Under the pieces are notes generated by a model, which saw only the letters and a program-made list of their open reading frames with translations, was not told where the DNA came from and searched no databases. Shown here piece after piece: positions 7,263-13,403 of a stretch of DNA of 14,962 nucleotides (the stretch's first letter is position 1; each line of letters opens with the position of its first letter). Both the position numbers and the translations under genes were made by a program. The DNA comes from CACPJA01 sp964629335 (GTDB lineage Bacteria > Pseudomonadota > Gammaproteobacteria > Steroidobacterales > UBA11654): assembly GCA_964629335.1 (NCBI GenBank), contig CAZVRH010000034.1, positions 1 to 14,962 on the forward strand, read 5' to 3'.

Positions 7263-7291
7263 ATTCTATCGATCCTCTGGTTGATTTAAAA
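7263..7291 (-). promoter_or_regulatory. Candidate promoter of tRNA-Ser, with GC-rich discriminator
   Basis: TAGAAT at 7263-7268 is a 5/6 match to the -10 box and is followed by AGGGC, a GC-rich discriminator typical of stable-RNA promoters under stringent control. A poor -35 (TTTTAA, 7286-7291) lies 17 bases further up. The start would be near 7256, about 12 bases before the mature tRNA. Confidence 0.45.
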
Positions 7292-7336
7292 CATTTATCA
7301 TATATTAGTTGAATTTGGAGAGAAGTTATTTGACTC

Positions 7337-7666
7337 TTAAAGGGAGCAACTCTTATCAGTCAAACCAAAGATAAATTTACCAGCCCATTTTTTTGCCTCT
7401 TTCAATTCTTTTTCAGTCTCTTTGTCCTCAGTTATGATGCACTGGTAAGAGCCTTGTTCTATTTTATGAGAAAAAATAACATCCAATAAAGAACCCCTAT
7501 TAGCTTTTTCTATGTAGCATTCTGCCTTAGCTTGGCAATCTTCTTTTGTTTCAAATCGCCCAATATACCTAGATTCATTACTGGAGGGATATATATATGC
7601 AGACCACACTTCTGCCCAAGCATTAACGCTCAAAAGTAATCCTGAAATGAGGATGAGTTTTTTCAT
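7337..7666 (-). CDS. Small secreted cysteine-containing protein, unknown function
   Basis: The 109-residue protein has a clear signal peptide (MKKLILISGLLLSVNAWA, cleavage after Ala18). The mature part of about 91 residues is charged and holds four cysteines, in CQAKAEC, QC near 75 and SC next to the C-terminus, which could form two disulfides in the periplasm. I chose the ATG at 7666. A TTG directly before it (7667-7669) would add one residue but gives no better ribosome site, and none is obvious for either. It begins 23 bases after the stop of the small gene upstream, so the two are probably one transcript. I do not recognise the family. Confidence 0.7.
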   Translation of the reverse strand: MKKLILISGLLLSVNAWAEVWSAYIYPSSNESRYIGRFETKEDCQAKAECYIEKANRGSLLDVIFSHKIEQGSYQCIITEDKETEKELKEAKKWAGKFIFGLTDKSCSL

Positions 7667-7689
7667 CAAACAATATTATTCTATATAGT

Positions 7690-7884
7690 CTATTGTTCTA
7701 ATTTTTTAAAGCTCTCTCCGAAAGCTTTTTGTTTAGCTCCCTTCCAAGAGCAGTAATTCTCGTACATTTGTGAGAGCCTTGAAGCAACTTCTTTCGAGGT
7801 TAAACCTTCGTGATACCAATCATGGAACTGTTCCTCAATGCCTATTTTATTTTCATCCCATAATTCCTTATTGTTTGTGTTCAT
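7690..7884 (-). CDS. Small soluble protein, 64 residues, unknown function
   Basis: A short charged protein without signal peptide or membrane segment, predicted largely helical. Residues about 28-48 (GLTSKEVASRLSQMYENYCSW) resemble a helix-turn-helix pattern in spacing, but this is weak evidence for DNA binding. The gene is credible because a perfect AGGAG (complement at 7891-7895) lies 6 bases before the ATG and because it precedes another small gene by 23 bases. It diverges from the MFS transporter gene across a 51-bp region, so a link in control is possible. Confidence 0.65.
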   Translation of the reverse strand: MNTNNKELWDENKIGIEEQFHDWYHEGLTSKEVASRLSQMYENYCSWKGAKQKAFGESFKKLEQ

Positions 7885-7906
7885 CTGTTACTCCTTTTTA
7901 TACAAT
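7878..7906 (+). promoter_or_regulatory. Candidate promoter of the MFS transporter
   Basis: TACAAT at 7901-7906 is a 5/6 match to the -10 box. TGTTCA, 17 bases upstream, is a poor -35 and overlaps the start of the divergent small gene. Downstream, the 8-bp sequence ATTAGTTT occurs twice (7908-7915, 7921-7928), 13 bases apart, between the -10 box and the ATG. Confidence 0.3.
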
Positions 7907-7935
7907 GATTAGTTTACATAATTAGTTTCAAAATA

Positions 7936-9513
7936 ATGAACGAAAAAAAATACCCCGAAGTCGGAGGGAAGTCAGCAAGAAAAGCTTTAATTCTTTTGGT
8001 CATTGTCTATGTGTTTAATTTTGTAGATCGACAAATTCTGTCGGTCTTGGCTGAGGACATAAAAGCAGACTTAAACATTACGGACAGTGATTTAGGGTTT
8101 TTATTTGGAACTGCATTTGCTGTCTTTTATTCAATTTTTGGAATCCCGCTTGGTAAGCTTGCAGATGTTTGGTCGAGAAAGAACCTGCTCAGTATAGGCC
8201 TGGCCACTTGGAGTATAATGACTGCTCTTTCAGGTACAGCCAGATCATTCACTTCACTATCACTTTATCGAATTGGTGTTGGAATAGGTGAATCAAGCGC
8301 TAGTCCTGCTTCTTACTCTATTTTATCGGATTACTTTTCACCAAAAGTGAGATCGACCATACTTTCTATTTATTCTAGTGGAGTGTATCTAGGGGCGGGT
8401 ATTGGGTTATTTTTAGGCGGTTGGATTGTTCAATTGTGGACAGACTTTTTTCCCGACCCAAGCCTCGCACCGTTTGGACTTAAAGGTTGGCAAGCTGCTT
8501 TTATGATAGTAGGTCTACCGGGTGTTATCTTGGCATTCTTTACATGGGGTATAAAAGAACCTAAAAGAGGAGCCAGTGAAGGCATAGAAACACCGGAAGA
8601 AAAACACCCCTTCAAGATGATGATTAAAGAATTCATAGGTATTTCTCCATTTGGAATTCTATATTCTGACAAACCGTTAAAACCGTTTATTATAAATATT
8701 ATTTTTGGGTCATTGATTCTCATTATCTGCTCCCAACTCACAAAAATAACTGGTGATTTGGTGCAATGGACTGCATTTGGTTTAGGCGCTTATATTCTAA
8801 CATGTTGGATTCAGAGTCTGCAGATCAGAGAACCCGTCACTTTTGAAATGATTTTCGGCTCAAAGGCTTTCATTCTCTCAACTATAGGCTTTCCTTTTAT
8901 TTCATTTGTGACCTACTCTATGGCGGCGTTTGGCCCAGCATTTTATATGAGAAACCACGGCATCAATGAAGGTGAAGTGGCAACTATCCTAGGATTAATG
9001 ACAGCAGTCCTGGGTACCGTGGGTGTCATAGCTGGAGGAGTTATTGGCGATAAACTAAGAGAAAAATACATCAATGGACGATTATTTGTAGGGTTTGTAG
9101 TTATTGTCATAGCGGTGCCTTCAGGGATTGCTTTTCTTTATGAAGAGAATTTGACTCTGTCTTATCTCTATTACGCTGTTTTCCAAATAGCTACACCGAT
9201 GTGGGTAGGTATAGCCCCGGCCACTGCCTCTGATCTGGTCATGCCAAGAATGAGGGGCATTGCGGGAGCATTTTATATACTGATGGTCAGTATGCTGGGA
9301 TTAGCTTTAGGCCCCTATTGTGTTGGTAAGTTAAGTGATATTTACTTCACTGGCGGTCTCACCGAAGCTGAAGCATTAAGAAACGCTTTGGCCTCTGGAC
9401 TCTCCGTGTTATCGATCACAACACTGGCTTTAATTGGTGCGTGTTACTATCTACCCAAAGAAGAAAGAAGCAAGTTGGAAAGAGCAAAGAGATTAGGTGA
9501 GGCTATTAATTAA
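7936..9513 (+). CDS. MFS transporter, spinster-like, with extra central membrane segments
   Basis: The 525-residue inner-membrane protein belongs to the major facilitator superfamily. NFVDRQILSV (28-37, with Asp31-Arg32 in helix 1) and GKLADVWSRK (73-82, the loop 2-3 signature) are typical of the bacterial spinster-like branch, as is GIGESSASPASYSILSDYF in helices 4-5. The transported compound is not identifiable. Most family members have 12 helices in about 420-450 residues. This one has a longer middle part: after a charged loop (206-250) come two further hydrophobic segments at about 251-267 and 277-295, suggesting 14 helices. No clear ribosome site precedes the ATG. It converges on the cupin gene with only 2 bases between stops, so a separate terminator cannot fit there. 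Confidence 0.92.
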   Translation: MNEKKYPEVGGKSARKALILLVIVYVFNFVDRQILSVLAEDIKADLNITDSDLGFLFGTAFAVFYSIFGIPLGKLADVWSRKNLLSIGLATWSIMTALSGTARSFTSLSLYRIGVGIGESSASPASYSILSDYFSPKVRSTILSIYSSGVYLGAGIGLFLGGWIVQLWTDFFPDPSLAPFGLKGWQAAFMIVGLPGVILAFFTWGIKEPKRGASEGIETPEEKHPFKMMIKEFIGISPFGILYSDKPLKPFIINIIFGSLILIICSQLTKITGDLVQWTAFGLGAYILTCWIQSLQIREPVTFEMIFGSKAFILSTIGFPFISFVTYSMAAFGPAFYMRNHGINEGEVATILGLMTAVLGTVGVIAGGVIGDKLREKYINGRLFVGFVVIVIAVPSGIAFLYEENLTLSYLYYAVFQIATPMWVGIAPATASDLVMPRMRGIAGAFYILMVSMLGLALGPYCVGKLSDIYFTGGLTEAEALRNALASGLSVLSITTLALIGACYYLPKEERSKLERAKRLGEAIN

Positions 9514-9515
9514 TT

Positions 9516-10316
9516 TCAATCGTCGTAAATTATCCAAATTTTAGCCACGGTCTCTTGGACTGAAAAAACTCCCTCCCAACCGGTTGGTACCATCACCCCT
9601 TCGTTAGCGTTAATAATGACTGTTTTACCAGCAGTGTCTGTCATTTCTATGCTCCCTCTTAGGACGTACATGAATTCATCATAGTTCCAACTAGCAGGAA
9701 TCTCGCCTTCTGTTCCCTCCCAAAGACCAATCTGGAACGATTCATCTTTATTGGTAAAACTAAGCTCTTCTTTTGTGAGTATTAAATCACCAGCTTCACC
9801 TAAAAACTCTTTTTGTCCCAGAGTCGTAAGAATGTCATTGCGGTTGTAATTCTTTGCAGAAACCTTATTCAAATCCATGGATTCACCATTCTCTGTATCA
9901 TCTAGCCCATCATAAATATAAATGATCACTAAGTCCTTTGTGATAGCAAAAGTCCCTGTCCAACCTTTTGGCGTTATAAAACCTTCACCTTCTTTGTATA
10001 TATTCTTCTCTCCGTTTGAGTTGATGGTTTCAATTTCACCCTCTTTTATAAGCATCCATGTATTGTATGGATAAGGGGTATCCATAATTTCCTGACCAGC
10101 TTCTGCCTTCCATACCCCCATACTGAAATTTTCGTCTTTGCTAGAAAATAGTTCGATATCAGTCGCTTGCCACTCAGCATACCCAGAATCATAAGGCTCA
10201 TATTCCATTGCTTTAAGTTGCTCTATAAGAGCCTGATTAACTTCTATGAGTTCACCAGCATCTATGGTTCCGAAACAGTTCAGCAATAAAAACCCTACTG
10301 TCATTATCTTTTTCAT
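9516..10316 (-). CDS. Secreted tandem-cupin protein without histidine
   Basis: The 266-residue protein starts with a signal peptide (MKK, hydrophobic core, cleavage about after Ala20) and then has two cupin_3-like repeats at about 40-136 and 165-266. Matching pieces are DENFSMGVW / DESFQIGLW, NTWMLIKEGEIE / DEFMYVLRGSIE and EGFITPKGWTGTF / EGVMVPTGWEGVF. The whole protein contains no histidine, so the usual cupin metal site is absent; it may bind a ligand or act structurally. I chose ATG 10316 over GTG 10322, since the GTG is part of the AGGAG ribosome site. It follows the thioesterase gene by 16 bases and is probably the last gene of that operon. The function is unknown. Confidence 0.85.
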   Translation of the reverse strand: MKKIMTVGFLLLNCFGTIDAGELIEVNQALIEQLKAMEYEPYDSGYAEWQATDIELFSSKDENFSMGVWKAEAGQEIMDTPYPYNTWMLIKEGEIETINSNGEKNIYKEGEGFITPKGWTGTFAITKDLVIIYIYDGLDDTENGESMDLNKVSAKNYNRNDILTTLGQKEFLGEAGDLILTKEELSFTNKDESFQIGLWEGTEGEIPASWNYDEFMYVLRGSIEMTDTAGKTVIINANEGVMVPTGWEGVFSVQETVAKIWIIYDD

Positions 10317-10321
10317 TGTCA

Positions 10322-10326
10322 CTCCT
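10322..10326 (-). promoter_or_regulatory. Ribosome binding site that fixes the cupin start
   Basis: AGGAG on the minus strand lies 5 bases before the ATG at 10316. It overlaps an in-frame GTG (10320-10322), which therefore cannot be the start served by it. Confidence 0.6.
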
Positions 10327-10332
10327 AAAAAA

Positions 10333-10812
10333 TTACTTTGTTATTTGCAGCCTTAAGTCAAAATCAAGATCTCCTTCCTGAGTATGATCGTGATTGAATT
10401 TTTGGACTTGTTGGATAAGAGCTTTGGGCATATCCAGTGTTCGTCTAGTATTCATATTCACGTGAGCCACTATGGTTTCTGAAATCGAGGATAGTTGGTT
10501 ATTGCTATCCAATAAAACTCCAACAACATGAATCAGTTTCTTATTGTAATCGTGTATCCTAAATCTAGGAAATATTTCTTCGCCTAAAAGAAATTCTTTT
10601 AAGTACCTAAGACTATCTTCGACTGCAAAACATGAAAAACCAGCCTTGAAATACTCCTTGTTGTAACCTATTTCTTCAAACAGTGCTCTCGAATAGACGT
10701 CATATGCTTCCAGATAATAAGCTACATTCATATGGCCATTAATATCGCACATATCCTCTGTGACCACTTTTTTATCACAACCATAAGGAAATAATAGTTT
10801 GATGTCACTCAT
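10333..10812 (-). CDS. 4HBT-type hotdog acyl-CoA thioesterase
   Basis: The 159-residue protein has the hotdog-fold thioesterase signature DINGHMNVAYYLEAYD (23-38), where Asp23 corresponds to the catalytic Asp of 4-hydroxybenzoyl-CoA thioesterase-type enzymes and HMN-xxYY lies on the central helix. These enzymes hydrolyse acyl-CoA thioesters in the cytoplasm; the acyl group is not identifiable. No clear ribosome site is seen before the ATG. The upstream gene's stop lies 9 bases away, so translational coupling to it is likely. The neighbour upstream is a second hotdog protein, which suggests both handle the same acyl-CoA or form a mixed complex. Confidence 0.88.
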   Translation of the reverse strand: MSDIKLLFPYGCDKKVVTEDMCDINGHMNVAYYLEAYDVYSRALFEEIGYNKEYFKAGFSCFAVEDSLRYLKEFLLGEEIFPRFRIHDYNKKLIHVVGVLLDSNNQLSSISETIVAHVNMNTRRTLDMPKALIQQVQKFNHDHTQEGDLDFDLRLQITK

Positions 10813-10821
10813 GAGCTAATA

Positions 10822-11277
10822 CTACGTCCTCTTTACATTCATAGTAATCTTTGCGGTAAAAACAACTTCATCATTAATATCTTTGATTTCCACAGGCACC
10901 ATCTTATCGCCTTCATCATCCCAATCAATATTTCTCCCATCGGCAATAGCAATCAGATCGGTTTGAGCTTTTTTTAAGTATTGAACAGACATCCCTGACG
11001 GTAACCATCTTGTGCCTTTAGGAAGAGAAACCTCAGTCAGTAATCCTCCAGATAATTCAGCCATATTACACATAGCGATGGCATGAACGGTTTTAATATG
11101 ATTGGTCACAGCTCTTCTTTTTTTCATTGAGACCGAACAATAGCCATGATCCAGTTCAGTTATGACTGGCTTTATAGAAGAAAAATAAGGCGTTAGAAGA
11201 CATATCATTTTACTGAATACTCGTCTCCCTAAAGGAAATTGAGCCAGTCTTTTGTATACTTTTAGTGTTTTTTGCAT
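10822..11277 (-). CDS. DUF4442 hotdog-fold protein (putative thioesterase)
   Basis: The 151-residue protein matches the DUF4442 pattern: LGRRVFSKM near the start, then TPYFSSIKP, the KKRRAVTNHIKTVHAIAMCNMAEL block (52-75, with Asn59-His60, His65, Asn71, Glu74 as likely active-site residues), and RWLPSGMSVQYLKKA (90-104). The hotdog fold implies acyl-CoA binding or hydrolysis, but members are mostly uncharacterised. It is the first gene of a three-gene operon with a thioesterase and a cupin. On the minus strand TAATAT lies only 4 bases before the ATG and only AGG precedes it, so the mRNA might have no leader; this is speculative. The divergent PPIase gene starts 39 bases away. Confidence 0.85.
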   Translation of the reverse strand: MQKTLKVYKRLAQFPLGRRVFSKMICLLTPYFSSIKPVITELDHGYCSVSMKKRRAVTNHIKTVHAIAMCNMAELSGGLLTEVSLPKGTRWLPSGMSVQYLKKAQTDLIAIADGRNIDWDDEGDKMVPVEIKDINDEVVFTAKITMNVKRT

Positions 11278-11316
11278 CCTAATATTATTTCATATGTATT
11301 AAAGGTTAGATAGAAA

Positions 11317-12162
11317 ATGAGCTTGCAGTCAAAATTATTACTCGTCTCTAGTTTACTAGGAGCGATTATAGCTATTGGATCCATAATTGAAAGCAATCAG
11401 AATTATAATGAATTACCTGATCATATAGCGGCTACAGTTAACGGAGTAGTCATACAGAAACAAAAATTAAATACTGCAATAGATCTGATTGCAGGTGACC
11501 GAAGAGAAGCCATCACTCTAAAGGATGAAAAATTAGCCCTTGATCGAATCATTGAAGAAGAATTATTAGTTCAATATGCTTTCGCGAATGGGTTTATAAA
11601 CGTGGATGATAATATTAGAAAAACCGTAGTCCGCTCTGTGGTTGATTCTGTTGTTGAACAATCTATCTCTTTGGTGCCAGAAGATGAAGTTCTTTATGAT
11701 TTTTACAATAATCATCTAGCAATTTTTACCGTTGATGAGCAGGTTAGAATTATTGTCTTTAACTCTGAAAATTTAGACGATGCAAATAAGGCAAAAATAA
11801 CCTGGGAAGACAACAAAGATGAAGCAATAATTTTTAACAGCATTGACAGTGTTGGTAGATGGGATCTACCAAGTGGCTACATTCCGTCAATGGCCCTACC
11901 TCGATTAATTGGTCCAAAGTTGGCAACAATCGTTGGCTCGCTGAAATTAAATGAAATGAGTGAACCAATAGAAACCGCTGCTGGATATAGTGTGGTGGCT
12001 TTGCTTGATCTGAAAGATAAGCAGGTACTTGCTTTCGAGGATATTAAAGACATTGTTTTACAAGAGTACAGAAGACGTTCGAGAGATGAGATTCTCTCAA
12101 GTTTATTATCTGAATTATCACTAAAAGCAGATATCAAAATAAACAAGAATCTCGATAAATGA
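11317..12162 (+). CDS. Membrane-anchored parvulin-type peptidyl-prolyl cis-trans isomerase (divergent)
   Basis: The 281-residue protein has one N-terminal membrane segment at about 6-24, which anchors the rest in the periplasm. Residues about 36-125 resemble the SurA/PrsA-type N-terminal chaperone region (ATVNGVVIQKQKLNTAID, then LDRIIEEELLVQYA). Residues about 135-235 follow a parvulin pattern loosely: EQVRIIVF, a short helix, SVGRWDLPSGYIPSMALP where the usual parvulin has GGDLGW, and a final EPIETAAGYSVVALLDL. The match to active parvulins is weak, so it may act as a foldase without isomerase activity. Its TGA overlaps the ATG of the next gene (ATGA), so it is translationally coupled to the HupE-like protein. 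Confidence 0.8.
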   Translation: MSLQSKLLLVSSLLGAIIAIGSIIESNQNYNELPDHIAATVNGVVIQKQKLNTAIDLIAGDRREAITLKDEKLALDRIIEEELLVQYAFANGFINVDDNIRKTVVRSVVDSVVEQSISLVPEDEVLYDFYNNHLAIFTVDEQVRIIVFNSENLDDANKAKITWEDNKDEAIIFNSIDSVGRWDLPSGYIPSMALPRLIGPKLATIVGSLKLNEMSEPIETAAGYSVVALLDLKDKQVLAFEDIKDIVLQEYRRRSRDEILSSLLSELSLKADIKINKNLDK

Positions 12163-13376
12163 CCGATTTGCCAAGAAAATACATCTTCGGTGTCATTGTC
12201 TATGTGTTGATGTGTTCTTTATCACAAAACTTATTGGCTCACACTAGAAGCGTCTCGTATTCAAATTGGTTAATTACAGAGTCTGAATTAATCATGACCT
12301 TTACCGTGCCAACAAGGGAAGTCACAAAATTAAATGAATACAAAGTACTTTATCCTGATCTAACTGTCAGTTTGGAAAGACATCTATCAAACTCCATCCT
12401 TTCATACCCACAATTAGAGTTAATCAACACAACAACATTGAGAACTGAGCAAGGAACTGTAGGCATCGAGCATACTTACAGTTTAGAGAACAATGATCTA
12501 TTAAAAATTCAAATAGACAGCTTTTTCGAAATAGCCCCTGGGCATACTCATTATGCAACGTTAAAAAACAAGAATGGTGATATGAAGACAATCATTATTA
12601 CTCAGAAAGACAGATTGATTGAAATATTTTCAGAGAAAACAGAAACGTCGAGTCAAAGCTTTAAAGATATCTTCTCTGGGTATATTGATTTAGGATTTTT
12701 TCATATTTTAAGTGGTCTAGACCACTTGGTTTTTCTTCTGGTCTTGCTGTTGTTATGCACGAGTCTTAAACAGTTAATATTTACTGCTACCGGTTTCACC
12801 ATTGGCCACAGTGTCACACTATTCATGGCAGCATCTAATTTAATCATTCCTGATATGAAGATTATTGAATCTCTCATAGGACTAACAATAGTCATTACCA
12901 GCATAGAGGCAATTAGGCTACCGATACTAGAATTAAAGACATTGAGGCGGCTAGTTATAGCATCAATTGCGTTGGTTCTTGCATTATCTATTTTCTCATC
13001 TCTTTTTGAAAATACATTATTGATCGTTGGGGTAGGCCTTTTAACAATCAGTCTTTTGATGCTGATTGAAGATGAGGATATCTCCTCAAAATATCGTCCG
13101 GCCTTGGCCGCTATCTTTGGAACGATTCATGGATTTGGTTTCGCTAATATACTCAGCGAGATTGAAATTATTAAATCAAATTTTCTAATAGCATTGCTTG
13201 GTTTTAATATTGGAGTTGAATTGGGTCAAATTCTCGTTCTCACTTTCCTCTGGATGACTTTTTTATTAATAAAAAACAACCTTCAAAAAAGTCGGTTCCT
13301 TGAAATTCAATCTGTGTTATCTTCTATCTTATTAGCAATTGGTCTATATTGGTTTATTACAAGATCTTTCATATAA
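12159..13376 (+). CDS. HupE/UreJ-like membrane protein with extracytoplasmic N-terminal domain
   Basis: The 405-residue protein has a signal peptide or first helix (about 8-27, ending LLAH), a beta-rich extracytoplasmic domain at about 28-165, and a membrane part at about 170-402 with seven or so helices. The membrane part carries HupE/UreJ_2 hallmarks: FHILSGLDHLVFLL (His182, Asp188, His189), GFTIGHSVTLF (His217), GTIHGFGFANIL (His324) and GFNIGVELGQI (Glu354). HupE/UreJ relatives are linked to nickel or cobalt uptake, but this longer two-domain subfamily is poorly characterised, so metal transport is inference. The start overlaps the PPIase stop by 4 bases and the DUF3604 gene follows after 27 bases. 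Confidence 0.88.
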   Translation: MTDLPRKYIFGVIVYVLMCSLSQNLLAHTRSVSYSNWLITESELIMTFTVPTREVTKLNEYKVLYPDLTVSLERHLSNSILSYPQLELINTTTLRTEQGTVGIEHTYSLENNDLLKIQIDSFFEIAPGHTHYATLKNKNGDMKTIIITQKDRLIEIFSEKTETSSQSFKDIFSGYIDLGFFHILSGLDHLVFLLVLLLLCTSLKQLIFTATGFTIGHSVTLFMAASNLIIPDMKIIESLIGLTIVITSIEAIRLPILELKTLRRLVIASIALVLALSIFSSLFENTLLIVGVGLLTISLLMLIEDEDISSKYRPALAAIFGTIHGFGFANILSEIEIIKSNFLIALLGFNIGVELGQILVLTFLWMTFLLIKNNLQKSRFLEIQSVLSSILLAIGLYWFITRSFI

Positions 13377-13403
13377 AGATCTGAGTTTTATGGGGGTAAA
13401 AAG

